From Chloroflexota bacterium (GTDB taxonomy: Bacteria; Chloroflexota; Dehalococcoidia; Lucifugimonadales; UBA826), in the NCBI GenBank assembly GCA_002718095.1, contig PBDP01000005.1, forward strand, positions 12,976-26,709: 13,734 nt of DNA, written 5' to 3'. Of this stretch, positions 1 to 7,197 are shown in pieces. The notes under the pieces were generated by a model that saw only the letters and a list, made by a program, of their open reading frames with translations, was not told the origin of the DNA and did not search any database. Both the position numbers and the translations under genes were made by a program. Numbering within the stretch: the stretch's first letter is position 1; every line of letters begins with the position of its first letter.

Positions 1-494
1 TCTATATCTTTTTTAGTTATTCTGCCTCCAGGACCTGATCCAGAGATTTCATTTAGAGATATACCTAATTCGGCAGCTAGTTTTCTTGCTATTGGAGTAG
101 CTAATACATCATTTGATGAAATAGGCGCAGATTCTTTTGGGGGCTCTTCAGCCGTTTCTTCATCTGAGGTAATAGAATCAAAGGGAGGAGAATTTACAAT
201 TTCTTCATTCTTTTGAGCAGAGTCATTTTTTTGTTCATCAGCATTAAATGATTCTCCTTCTTGGCCTACTATCGCGATCGTTTGACCCACAGGGATGACA
301 GAGCCTTCTGGGGCAACAATTTTCAGTAATACTCCAGATGTTTCCGATTCAAATTCGACAACTGCTTTGTCTGTTTCTATTTCTGCTATGGGTTCATTTT
401 TTTCTACAGGAGAGTTTTCATTTTTTAACCAGCGTACAACAGTACCTTCTTCCATATCGTAGCCCATTTGGGGCATCTTTAGCTCAGTTGCCAT
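1..494 (-). CDS. pdhC: Dihydrolipoamide acetyltransferase E2 of pyruvate dehydrogenase, N-terminal part (cut by window edge)
   Basis: Translating the minus strand from the ATG at 494 gives about 164 residues that run off the window. Residues 1-80 are a lipoyl domain (start MATELKMPQMG) with the lipoyl-lysine motif ETDKA, lysine at residue 43. An acidic and Ser/Pro-rich flexible linker follows. From about residue 131 there is an E3/E1-binding domain (ATPIARKLAAELGIS, then GSGPGGRITKKD). The catalytic acyltransferase domain lies outside the window. In this family E2 forms the core that carries the acetyl group on lipoate from E1 to CoA. A GGGAGG ribosome site sits just upstream, and the gene begins 33 nt after pdhB on the same strand, so it is the last visible gene of the pdh operon. 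A branched-chain or acetoin dehydrogenase E2 is the main alternative. Confidence 0.93.
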   Translation of the reverse strand, partial: MATELKMPQMGYDMEEGTVVRWLKNENSPVEKNEPIAEIETDKAVVEFESETSGVLLKIVAPEGSVIPVGQTIAIVGQEGESFNADEQKNDSAQKNEEIVNSPPFDSITSDEETAEEPPKESAPISSNDVLATPIARKLAAELGISLNEISGSGPGGRITKKDI

Positions 495-527
495 TTTATA
501 TCCTCCCAATATTAAAGAATGTAGTTG

Positions 528-1505
528 TTATAAACCAAAATTATACGTTACGGTTTCAACAACCCAGTCTGCACTAGGAATCATTGCAGACTCTATATTT
601 TTTGCATAAGGAGCCGAAACATCTGGTCCGTTTACTCTTATTACTGGACCATCTAAATAATCAAAAGCAGCCTCTTGCACATTGCTTGCTATAGTTCCTG
701 AAAAACCACCTGTTTTCCATGTTTCTTCTATTACAACGGCTCTATTTGTTTTTTTAACTGATTCGACCACTGTTTCTATGTCTAAAGGGGATAAAGTTCT
801 TAAATCTATAATTTCAGCTGAAATGTTCTTGTCAGCAAGTATTTTAGCTGCTTCTTCAGCTATTCTTACCATTCCAGAATAAGCAATCAATGTTACATCT
901 TCTCCAGGCTTAGCTATTCTTGCTTCACCAAATGGAACTTCATAATATTCTTCAGGTACATCACCTTTGACTCTGTATAAAAGAGAATGTTCAGCAAATA
1001 TAACTGGATTATTGTCTTTTCTTGCAGTTCTAAAAAGGCCAAGTGCATCATAAGGGTTTGATGGGACCACAACTCTAAGCCCTGGAATAGAGGCATACCA
1101 ATTTTCAAAACTTTGAGAATGAGTTGCTCCTAATTGACCTCCGCCTCCCGTAACAGTTCTTATTATTAGTGGAACACTAATCTGACCATCCGACATATAG
1201 GATAATTTTGCTGCATGATTTACTATTTGATCCATTGCAACAAGAGAAAAGTTTATAGTCATTATTTCAACAATAGGCCTTAACCCTATCATTGCTGCTC
1301 CCGTTCCAGCTCCAACAAATACAGATTCTGAAATAGGAGTATCTTTGATTCTATCCTCTCCATATTCATCATAGAATCCTCTAGTCACTGCATAGGCACC
1401 ACCATATTTACCAATATCTTCGCCCATCAGAAAGGTTCTTTTATCTGTGTCGAGGGCTTCCCTCAAACCTTTTGCGATAGCATCGCGCAGTATCATTTCT
1501 GTCAT
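528..1505 (-). CDS. pdhB: Pyruvate dehydrogenase E1 component, beta subunit
   Basis: This 325-residue protein has the full length usual for the E1-beta family. It begins with the transketolase-like pyrimidine-binding domain (residues 1-175). Recognisable family blocks are MGEDIGKYGGAYAVT, the TPISE segment whose glutamate (residue 60) normally activates thiamine diphosphate, and GATHSQSFENW around residues 127-136. A C-terminal transketolase domain follows, with the IDLRTLSPLD and EETWKTGGF blocks. With E1-alpha it decarboxylates pyruvate and reductively acetylates lipoyl-E2. The ATG at 1505 is only 2 nt after the pdhA stop, and its ribosome site (TGAGG) lies inside the last pdhA codons, which implies translational coupling. 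Substrate could also be acetoin or branched-chain 2-oxo acids; pyruvate is the default from context. Confidence 0.94.
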   Translation of the reverse strand: MTEMILRDAIAKGLREALDTDKRTFLMGEDIGKYGGAYAVTRGFYDEYGEDRIKDTPISESVFVGAGTGAAMIGLRPIVEIMTINFSLVAMDQIVNHAAKLSYMSDGQISVPLIIRTVTGGGGQLGATHSQSFENWYASIPGLRVVVPSNPYDALGLFRTARKDNNPVIFAEHSLLYRVKGDVPEEYYEVPFGEARIAKPGEDVTLIAYSGMVRIAEEAAKILADKNISAEIIDLRTLSPLDIETVVESVKKTNRAVVIEETWKTGGFSGTIASNVQEAAFDYLDGPVIRVNGPDVSAPYAKNIESAMIPSADWVVETVTYNFGL

Positions 1506-1507
1506 AT

Positions 1508-2509
1508 CTAAACCTCAGGATCCGCATAGATATTTGTGTAAAGCGATTCTGGAGAAGGCTCAGGACTTTCTGTCGCAAAATCAACAGCTTCTTCTATTGT
1601 TTTTTCTACCTCTTCATAGATATCTGCAATTTCTTCTTGAGTCAATAAATTATTTTCTAAACAGATTTCTTTAAAACTGTCGATGGGGTCTCGAGATCTA
1701 TGTTCCTTAACTTCAGAATTATTTCTATAATTACTAGGATCCGCCATTGAATGTCCATGGTATCTGTATGCCATAGCTTCAATGAATACAGGTCCGTCCC
1801 CTTGCCTTACTTTTTCAATACCTTCTTTAGTAGTTTCTCTTACTTGAAGTAAGTCCATACCGTCTATATGAACTGCAGGTATCTGATATGACATTGCAGC
1901 TTCATAAATATTTTCACCACCAGCATTTGATCTAGAAACATCTGTACCCATACCGTACAGGTTGTTTTCTAACATAAAAACAACAGGCAATTTCCATAGA
2001 GATGCTAAGTTCATAGCTTCATGAAATTCCCCTTCTTGGGCTGCTCCATCACCGAAAAAACACATAACAACACTATCTGATTCTCCCTTCATTTTGATAC
2101 CTAATGCCATGCCTACTGCTAGCGGAAATTGACCTCCAACTATTGCATGACCACCCATGAAATGCTTTTCTACATCAAATAGATGCATTGATCCGCCTTT
2201 TCCTCCACTGCAACCTGTTGCTTTTCCGCATAACTCTGCCATTGCATGTTTTGGGTCTATCCCTCTAGCTAGTGCATGGCCGTGATCGCGGTAATGACCA
2301 ATTACGTAGTCGTCTTCTCTTAAGTTAGGAATTGCTCCAACAGCAATTGCCTCCTCTCCAATATATGTGTGAAGAAAGCCTCTAATAAGTCCTCTTTGGT
2401 AAAGCCTTTCAGTGGATTCTTCAAATTGTCGTATTAAAATCATCTGAGAAAGCGACCTCTTGGCTTCCTCACTGGTTATGATCTGTGTTATGTTTTCGGA
2501 CTTATTCAT
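1508..2509 (-). CDS. pdhA: Pyruvate dehydrogenase E1 component, alpha subunit
   Basis: This 333-residue protein matches the E1-alpha family throughout. The thiamine-diphosphate/Mg motif runs from GDG at residues 153-155 to NN at 182-183. Other family blocks are GHYRDHGHALARG, CSGGKGGSMHLFD and the phosphorylation-loop region RYHGHSMADPSNYR (around residue 251). It pairs with PdhB to form the decarboxylating E1 heterotetramer. It lies 21 nt behind lpdA. No Shine-Dalgarno sequence is visible before the ATG at 2509, which is unusual here. The start may depend on coupling to lpdA. The next Met (residue 23) has a GAGG about 13 nt upstream but would remove part of the first conserved helix. Acetoin dehydrogenase E1-alpha is the nearest alternative assignment. 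Confidence 0.94.
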   Translation of the reverse strand: MNKSENITQIITSEEAKRSLSQMILIRQFEESTERLYQRGLIRGFLHTYIGEEAIAVGAIPNLREDDYVIGHYRDHGHALARGIDPKHAMAELCGKATGCSGGKGGSMHLFDVEKHFMGGHAIVGGQFPLAVGMALGIKMKGESDSVVMCFFGDGAAQEGEFHEAMNLASLWKLPVVFMLENNLYGMGTDVSRSNAGGENIYEAAMSYQIPAVHIDGMDLLQVRETTKEGIEKVRQGDGPVFIEAMAYRYHGHSMADPSNYRNNSEVKEHRSRDPIDSFKEICLENNLLTQEEIADIYEEVEKTIEEAVDFATESPEPSPESLYTNIYADPEV

Positions 2510-2530
2510 AGTTACGTATATATTCTAATA

Positions 2531-3922
2531 TTAGATATGTATAGCCTCTCCCATAGTGTCTAATGCGGCTTCTTTAAGGATTTCTGAAATAGTAGGATGA
2601 GGGTGAACTAACCACCCTAATTCGGTTGTAGTTCCTTCTAACATTTTAGTTATGGAAAGTTCGGCTAAAAGTTCTGTTACTTCTGAGCCTATCATATGAG
2701 CCCCTATTATTTCACCTATTTCTTCGTCAACGACAAGTTTGACAATACCATCTGTTTTATCCAAAGCTATTGCTTTACCACTTGCACTGAAGGGGAATTT
2801 CCCGATATTTATATTAATACCTTGTTCTTTAGCTTGATTTTCAGTTAACCCAAAACTAGCTATTTGCGGTTCACAATATATTGCTCTTGGCATTATAGAA
2901 TAATCTAATTCTGGAGGATTTAACCCAGCTATATTTTCTATTGCGGTAACTCCTTGAGCAGATGCAACATGAGCCAATAACATTTTTCCAGTCACGTCAC
3001 CTATAGCATATATATTGGAGATAGCAGTATTCATTTTGTTGTCAATTGGTACGAACCCTCTATCAGTTTCAAGTCCGATGTTTTCAAGTCCTAGATTGTC
3101 AGTATTGGCTTGGACTCCCACAGCTACAAGAACTCTGTCACATTCTATTTTAGATGTTTCACCATTTTTAGATATGCTTACTATTGCAAAATCTGCATTT
3201 GTTTCTATTGATTCAACACTAGATGAACAAGAAATGTTTATGCCATTATCTGTAAATGATTTTGTTAAAGCTTGACTGATCTCGGCGTCTTCATTCGGGA
3301 TTATTCTGTCTTCTAATTCTACTATGGTAACGTTTGACCCGTAAGAGCTATATACATGTGCAAATTCTGCTCCTGTTGCACCGCCTCCTACTATCAAGAC
3401 TCTATTTGGAATAGTTTTTGAGTTTAAGGCGTCTCTACTATTCATTACTATAGAATGATCTATTGGCATTGCAGGGATTTCTCTTTGTCTGGCACCTGTT
3501 GCGATTAATATATTGTCACCTGATATAACACGAGACTCGCCGTTTTCCATAAGTATGCTTAAGGAAGTCGAGGTCTCAAAAACAGCCGATCCTGATATAT
3601 GCTCAACGTTATTCTTTTTTAACAAGTATTGAACTCCAGAAGTCAGTTTGTTAACAACCTCTCTACTTCTTTCAATTGCGGCTCCGAAATCATAAGATAA
3701 ATTATCAAAAGATATGCCATATTTATCAGCTGATTTCATTAAATTCAAAACTTCAGCATTTCTTAATAAAGATTTACTAGGAATACATCCCCAGTTTAAG
3801 CACACTCCACCTACAGATTCCCTTTCTATGACTGCTGTTTTCATACCAAGCTGTGCTGCCCTTATTGCTGCTACATAACCCCCAGGGCCTGCTCCGATTA
3901 CAATTATGTCAAAGTCTGACAT
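2531..3922 (-). CDS. lpdA: Dihydrolipoyl dehydrogenase (E3)
   Basis: This 463-residue flavoprotein reoxidises dihydrolipoyl-E2 with NAD+. The N-terminal FAD fold starts with GAGPGG at residues 10-15. The redox-active disulphide is in GGVCLNWGCIPSK (C41 and C46). An NAD-binding GGGATGAEF motif follows, then the second FAD motif YAIGDVTG, and the dimer-interface catalytic pair is in HPHPTISE (H442 and E447). There is no N-terminal lipoyl domain, so this is the plain E3 form. The ATG at 3922 has a GAGGTGA ribosome site. It is the first gene of the pdh operon, and 150 nt separate its start from the divergent tRNA-Phe. Confidence 0.96.
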   Translation of the reverse strand: MSDFDIIVIGAGPGGYVAAIRAAQLGMKTAVIERESVGGVCLNWGCIPSKSLLRNAEVLNLMKSADKYGISFDNLSYDFGAAIERSREVVNKLTSGVQYLLKKNNVEHISGSAVFETSTSLSILMENGESRVISGDNILIATGARQREIPAMPIDHSIVMNSRDALNSKTIPNRVLIVGGGATGAEFAHVYSSYGSNVTIVELEDRIIPNEDAEISQALTKSFTDNGINISCSSSVESIETNADFAIVSISKNGETSKIECDRVLVAVGVQANTDNLGLENIGLETDRGFVPIDNKMNTAISNIYAIGDVTGKMLLAHVASAQGVTAIENIAGLNPPELDYSIMPRAIYCEPQIASFGLTENQAKEQGININIGKFPFSASGKAIALDKTDGIVKLVVDEEIGEIIGAHMIGSEVTELLAELSITKMLEGTTTELGWLVHPHPTISEILKEAALDTMGEAIHI

Positions 3923-3965
3923 TAGTCACCTCATTACGGCATTAAATAGTAAAATTCGAGTCTTC

Positions 3966-3981
3966 ATTGTACACTATAGTG
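3966..3981 (-). promoter_or_regulatory. Possible lpdA promoter -10 next to a 10-bp palindrome
   Basis: On the minus strand, TACAAT (plus positions 3966-3971) lies about 45 nt upstream of the lpdA start. It directly follows the perfect palindrome CACTATAGTG (3972-3981), which itself contains TATAGT. No good -35 element is visible for either hexamer. The palindrome could be a regulator site over the pdh operon promoter or may be chance in AT-rich DNA. Confidence 0.3.
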
Positions 3982-4022
3982 ACTAAAATGAGGTTTGAGA
4001 GTTTGGGATTGTAAACCTATTC

Positions 4023-4051
4023 TTGACACTGGTACTTACCGGCAATAGTAT
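4023..4051 (+). promoter_or_regulatory. Sigma70 promoter for the tRNA-Phe/tRNA-Gly unit
   Basis: There is a perfect -35 TTGACA (4023-4028), a 17-nt spacer and the -10 TAGTAT (4046-4051). The expected start near 4058 leaves a short leader before tRNA-Phe at 4073. It is the closest match to consensus in the window, as expected for a stable-RNA promoter. Confidence 0.75.
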
Positions 4052-4072
4052 GTTAGCTCGGTTAAGTTATAT

Positions 4073-4145
<73 letters not shown>

Positions 4146-4162
4146 CCTCATAAATTATGCGG

Positions 4163-4237
4163 GCGGGAGTAGCTCAGTGGTAGAGCACTTCCTTGCCAAG
4201 GAAGATGTCGAGGGTTCGAATCCCTTCTCCCGCTCCA
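4163..4237 (+). tRNA. tRNA-Gly (anticodon GCC), CCA encoded
   Basis: The acceptor stem GCGGGAG pairs with CTCCCGC, the D arm is GCTC/GAGC, and the anticodon stem CTTCC/GGAAG encloses TTGCCAA (GCC at 4195-4197). The T arm is GAGGG/CCCTT with loop TTCGAAT. The structural part ends at 4234 and the genomic CCA at 4235-4237. It lies 6 nt from the stop codon of the convergent degV gene, leaving no room for a separate terminator. Confidence 0.97.
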
Positions 4238-4243
4238 CGTTAA

Positions 4244-5086
4244 TTATAGTGATTCTACACATCCTAAGCCGATTAAATTTGGTCCGGCATGGGTTCCAAT
4301 TACTGGTCCTACTTGTATCAGTAAAGGTTTTTTCCCTTCTGGAAGTAAGTCACTAACTTCTTCCGCCAATGCTTCTGCATCAGTACTGTCAGTTGTATAG
4401 ATCACACATAGTTCGTCTAATTTATCAAATGTCCGAGCTGTTTGGTTTAAGATAAGCATACCGGCTTTTCTAGACCGTGCTCTTTTAAAAGTATCTATAA
4501 CACCATCACTAGTTTTCAAAATAGGTTTTACTTTGAGTAAACCACCTAGCAGTGATTGTGCTTTACCTATTCGACCACCCTTTGCTAAATATTCGAGAGT
4601 ATCAAATAAGGCGTAAAAATGACCTCTTTCAGCGACAGATTTAGCTATTTCTATAGCTTCTTCTACTGATGAGCCATTTTTTATTGATTCAGCAGCAGCA
4701 ATGGCTGAGTATGCAATAGTGCAACTTACATTAGCTGTATCTATAACATGGACTTTTACTTGATCTTTTAATTGAGCAGCAGCTTGTGTTGCTGAGTTAA
4801 AAGTTCCACTTAATTTACTAGTGATATGAATTGATATTATTTCATCACCTTCAGATGCGATTTTTTGATAGGTGTCTACGAATTCGCCCATAGACGGCTG
4901 TGAAGTTGAAGGATGCCTAGGGTCATCAACTATCTTTTCAAAGAAAGTGTCAGTTGTTAGATCTATTCCGTCTTTGTATACTTCATCTCCAAAGTGAACA
5001 TTTAGTGGTACAACAGTTATGTCCAATTTTTTTGCAATATCTGTTGGGATATCAGAAGCACTGTCGGTCACAATTTTTATAGCCAT
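4244..5086 (-). CDS. DegV family fatty-acid-binding protein
   Basis: This 280-residue protein is full length for the DegV family, whose members bind a fatty acid between two alpha/beta domains. In Firmicutes, family members (FakB) present the fatty acid to a kinase (FakA). Characteristic blocks are KIVTDSASDIP at residues 4-14, TSQPS at 61-65 (ligand-contacting), SKLSGTFNSA at 90-99, LAKGGRIGKAQ, and the C-terminal GTHAGPNLIGLG. The ATG at 5086 has an AGGAGCTG ribosome site. It lies 73 nt behind the PH-domain gene on the same strand, with no clear promoter between, so it is probably the distal gene of a tRNA-Asn/PH/DegV unit. No FakA-like kinase is visible in the window, so a FakB role is not shown. 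Confidence 0.92.
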   Translation of the reverse strand: MAIKIVTDSASDIPTDIAKKLDITVVPLNVHFGDEVYKDGIDLTTDTFFEKIVDDPRHPSTSQPSMGEFVDTYQKIASEGDEIISIHITSKLSGTFNSATQAAAQLKDQVKVHVIDTANVSCTIAYSAIAAAESIKNGSSVEEAIEIAKSVAERGHFYALFDTLEYLAKGGRIGKAQSLLGGLLKVKPILKTSDGVIDTFKRARSRKAGMLILNQTARTFDKLDELCVIYTTDSTDAEALAEEVSDLLPEGKKPLLIQVGPVIGTHAGPNLIGLGCVESL

Positions 5087-5159
5087 TTTCAGCTCCTTTT
5101 ATGTTATGTGTAATATTTATGAATATAAGTTGATGAAAATATGTTTGCTATTAACAAAA

Positions 5160-5699
5160 TTAAGATGTTTCAGCCAGATCTGTCCTATCTGCTATATGTG
5201 AAACAAAGCCTGCATAATCGCCTATGTAAGATAATTTAGCTACACGTTGATCTTGAAATACGACCTGCACCTCAGCATAACTTAAAGTTTTGCCAAAAGT
5301 TCCGTATTTAAGATTAGTATCTACTATATCGTCAAAAGGAAGCATAAAGATTCTTCTTTTTTGAATTATAGGCAATCCTACCATAGTGATATATAGAGCA
5401 TCATCTGATAAGTAATATTTTGTTTGTTTCCATCTTAAATATCTGGGAACTATGATTGCTATTAGCATTAAAAGAGGTATTAATCCCATTGAAAAGTCGG
5501 GGATAAAACCCATTGCTGCTATTAGTAATATAATCCACAACGATGACGGTAATAACCAAGCCCAATGAGTTTGGTCAAATATTGTTACCCCGTCAGGGAT
5601 TGAATTAACTTCTATTATGCTAGAACTAGGTGCATCTTCTTCAGGTGCGGAATCTTGTTCAGAGTCCTCAGGTATAATTTCTTCTTCGTTTTTGTTCAT
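5160..5699 (-). CDS. Membrane-anchored bacterial PH-domain protein
   Basis: The 179-residue protein begins MNKNEEEIIPED at the ATG at 5699, which has an AAGGG ribosome site 6 nt upstream. Residues 1-40 are acidic and disordered. Two membrane helices follow (about 46-64 and 70-88), with a RYLRWKQTKYYLSDDALYI entry into a bPH2-type domain (about 92-175; formerly DUF304 / YdbS-like). The frame stays open further upstream to 5840, but that extension is a translation of the tRNA-Asn gene, so 5699 is the correct start. The function of such proteins is mostly unknown; a membrane-surface or envelope role is likely. The gene follows tRNA-Asn by about 27 nt. Confidence 0.8.
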   Translation of the reverse strand: MNKNEEEIIPEDSEQDSAPEEDAPSSSIIEVNSIPDGVTIFDQTHWAWLLPSSLWIILLIAAMGFIPDFSMGLIPLLMLIAIIVPRYLRWKQTKYYLSDDALYITMVGLPIIQKRRIFMLPFDDIVDTNLKYGTFGKTLSYAEVQVVFQDQRVAKLSYIGDYAGFVSHIADRTDLAETS

Positions 5700-5725
5700 G
5701 TTTAACCCTTGAGAATATTTAATGC

Positions 5726-5800
5726 TGGCTCCGCAGGCTGGATTCGAACCAGCGACCGATCGGTTAACAGCCGATTGCTCTACCACTGAGCTACTGCGGA
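5726..5800 (-). tRNA. tRNA-Asn (anticodon GTT), CCA encoded
   Basis: On the minus strand the acceptor stem TCCGCAG pairs with CTGCGGA, the D arm is GCTC/GAGC, and the anticodon stem ATCGG/CCGAT encloses CTGTTAA (GTT). The T arm is GCTGG/CCAGC with loop TTCGAAT. The discriminator is G at 5729 and the genomic CCA is at 5728-5726. It is read in the same direction as the PH-domain gene just behind it. Confidence 0.97.
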
Positions 5801-5810
5801 TCAGAAATCT

Positions 5811-5816
5811 ATTATA
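5811..5816 (-). promoter_or_regulatory. Consensus -10 for the tRNA-Asn/PH/degV unit
   Basis: A perfect TATAAT on the minus strand lies 10 nt upstream of the mature tRNA-Asn 5' end. That would start transcription about 4 nt before the tRNA. No good -35 hexamer is visible at 16-18 nt spacing, so the call rests on the -10 and its position. Confidence 0.45.
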
Positions 5817-5876
5817 TGTAGAAATTGAATCCTTTACCACTTTTAATATTTTTTTATTAAGGATTTATTGGATATG

Positions 5877-5904
5877 TTGATAAATATTAAATTACCTTTA
5901 TAGT
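5877..5904 (+). promoter_or_regulatory. Sigma70-type promoter for the ABM-like gene
   Basis: TTGATA (5877-5882), a 16-nt spacer and TATAGT (5899-5904) lie upstream of the gene that starts at 5935. The predicted start would fall at the beginning of a small inverted repeat, TTGTCT (5904-5909) and AGACAA (5915-5920), with a 5-nt loop. This would form a hairpin near the mRNA 5' end, just before the AGGAGG ribosome site. Confidence 0.5.
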
Positions 5905-5934
5905 TGTCTGATGAAGACAATTTAGGAGGACAAT

Positions 5935-6282
5935 ATGTTTCATGTTCAGAGGGTTTTTAAAAGTAAACCTGGAAAAGTTAGAGAAGTTGCAACTCTGGCC
6001 CATAGGGCTGCTCAAAACTATAGCTCTGCAGGTCAAAGAGAAGATGGGTTTAGAGTATATTTTAATATTGGCACTACACCAGGAGAAAAAAATATAGTAG
6101 TTTTGTCTTGGACTGCCGATAGTTTAGAATCTGTTTTTAGGGCAGAAAATGATGTTCCTAAACAAAATGTAAAGATTTGGAAAGCATTAGTATCTTTAAC
6201 TGAAGAAAACTGGATAGAATTTGACGAGTTTTTGACTCCTGATAAGATGGTTGAAGTAGACGACATTATTGAGTCTGTTTAA
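5935..6282 (+). CDS. Small ABM-like (dimeric alpha/beta barrel) protein
   Basis: This 115-residue soluble protein starts MFHVQRVFKSKPGKVREV, with an ideal AGGAGG ribosome site 6 nt before the ATG. Its pattern is a beta strand with a positively charged turn, a helix containing AHRAAQNY, strands FRVYFNI and NIVVLSW, and a helix DSLESVFRAEND. This resembles the antibiotic-biosynthesis-monooxygenase/dimeric ferredoxin-like fold seen in many stress or small-molecule enzymes. No cofactor-binding residues can be assigned. It sits alone between its own promoter and a hairpin at 6290-6324. The fold is an inference from pattern, and the function is unknown. Confidence 0.72.
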   Translation: MFHVQRVFKSKPGKVREVATLAHRAAQNYSSAGQREDGFRVYFNIGTTPGEKNIVVLSWTADSLESVFRAENDVPKQNVKIWKALVSLTEENWIEFDEFLTPDKMVEVDDIIESV

Positions 6283-6289
6283 TATAATT

Positions 6290-6324
6290 AACTTTTTCTA
6301 ATATATTTTATTTTAGAAAAAGTT
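6290..6324 (+). terminator. AT-rich hairpin after the ABM-like gene, probable terminator
   Basis: A perfect 12-bp inverted repeat pairs AACTTTTTCTAA (6290-6301) with TTAGAAAAAGTT (6313-6324) around an 11-nt AT loop, beginning 7 nt after the stop codon. There is no long T-run behind the stem, so it may act as a weak terminator or a 3'-end stabiliser. Confidence 0.55.
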
Positions 6325-6413
6325 TGAATGGATAAACTTAGATGAAATTTCCGAAATGTGACTAGAGTCTATAATTTTCATTAGCATTGCTTTGAAATAG
6401 GTACAAATTAACA

Positions 6414-6442
6414 TTGAAATTTGAGATACAAATCATTATGTT
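6414..6442 (+). promoter_or_regulatory. Probable promoter of the six-helix membrane protein gene
   Basis: TTGAAA (6414-6419), a 17-nt spacer and TATGTT (6437-6442) lie 30 nt before the start codon. A perfect TATAAT also occurs at 6370-6375 but without a convincing -35, so it is only a possible second start. The rest of the 6325-6472 gap shows no gene. Confidence 0.45.
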
Positions 6443-6472
6443 TGATGAAATTCTCATTAAAGGAGGTTTGTA

Positions 6473-7126
6473 ATGGGAAGTTTATCGGTTTCAAAGGTCG
6501 CGGGTTTTTCTATTATGTTAGGGCCAATAATAGGCATTGTTGGATATTTTCTACAAACACTGCTTGTTTTTGAACGCAATGATCCTACCAGTGGTGCGGT
6601 TATTGTGCCATTGATTAATGCAAATCCTGAAATGATGTTTATTTCAGGGCTTCTTGTTATGTTTGGATTAATAATGATACTTACCGGAATAAGGTATCTT
6701 GCAGCTAATTTGACAGGTGGAGGAGAAGCACTGTCAGGATATATTGTTGCACTAGTATCTATTGGTGTTGTCGGGTGGATTATTACAGTAGGCGCTAATT
6801 GGACTATAGCTGGATTAGACATGGCCACAGAAGGGGCTAATGCTGGACCAACTTTTGCTATAGCTCAAGGAATAAATACTGTTGCAGGAATTTTATTTGG
6901 CCTTGGATTTTTAATCCTGGCTTACTGCATTTCACAAGGCGACTCATACAATAAGATGTTTGCGTACATTGGAGCACTTGCAGCTGCTGTTCTTGTTGCG
7001 GTTCAAGTATTGTTTGCCGCAGATGTTTTAACTGATGGTCAGTTGGCATCAACAATAGGTGGAATATGCTTTATTGTATTTACCTTATGGTCTATAACTA
7101 TAGGACGAGAAATTCTTAGCGAGTAA
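6473..7126 (+). CDS. Six-helix integral membrane protein of unknown function
   Basis: This 217-residue, strongly hydrophobic protein has about six membrane segments (roughly residues 10-33, 55-78, 87-112, 124-149, 157-180 and 189-210) joined by short loops. The longest loop, between helices 1 and 2, contains ERNDPTSG. There is no signal peptide beyond helix 1 and I see no catalytic motif. The AAAGGAGGT ribosome site 6 nt upstream makes the start secure. The layout is reminiscent of DUF4386/DUF998-like membrane families, but I cannot assign it. It is monocistronic: its own promoter lies upstream and a strong hairpin downstream. Confidence 0.82.
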   Translation: MGSLSVSKVAGFSIMLGPIIGIVGYFLQTLLVFERNDPTSGAVIVPLINANPEMMFISGLLVMFGLIMILTGIRYLAANLTGGGEALSGYIVALVSIGVVGWIITVGANWTIAGLDMATEGANAGPTFAIAQGINTVAGILFGLGFLILAYCISQGDSYNKMFAYIGALAAAVLVAVQVLFAADVLTDGQLASTIGGICFIVFTLWSITIGREILSE

Positions 7127-7150
7127 ATCGGAGAATAATTTCTAATCATT

Positions 7151-7192
7151 TTGTAATATAAAGAGGGAATACATTTCCTCTTTATATTACAA
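7151..7192. terminator. 19-bp hairpin between convergent genes, probable bidirectional terminator
   Basis: The left arm 7151-7169 pairs with the right arm 7174-7192 over 19 positions with a single G-U wobble and a 4-nt loop (TACA). It is by far the longest perfect stem in the window. It sits between the stops of the six-helix membrane protein gene (7126) and the convergent dehydrogenase gene (7198). Runs of T and A in both arms suit termination in both directions. Confidence 0.8.
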
Positions 7193-7197
7193 GTGCA

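Noticed and set aside
5700-5840. N-terminal extension of the PH-domain protein (47 extra residues)
   Set aside because: The extension translates through the tRNA-Asn gene on the same strand. The ATG at 5699 has its own ribosome site.
6457-6828. Open frame of 123 codons antisense to the six-helix membrane protein
   Set aside because: It has a Pro/Ile/Thr-rich composition typical of antisense to hydrophobic coding sequence, and no ribosome site. The sense gene has an ideal one.
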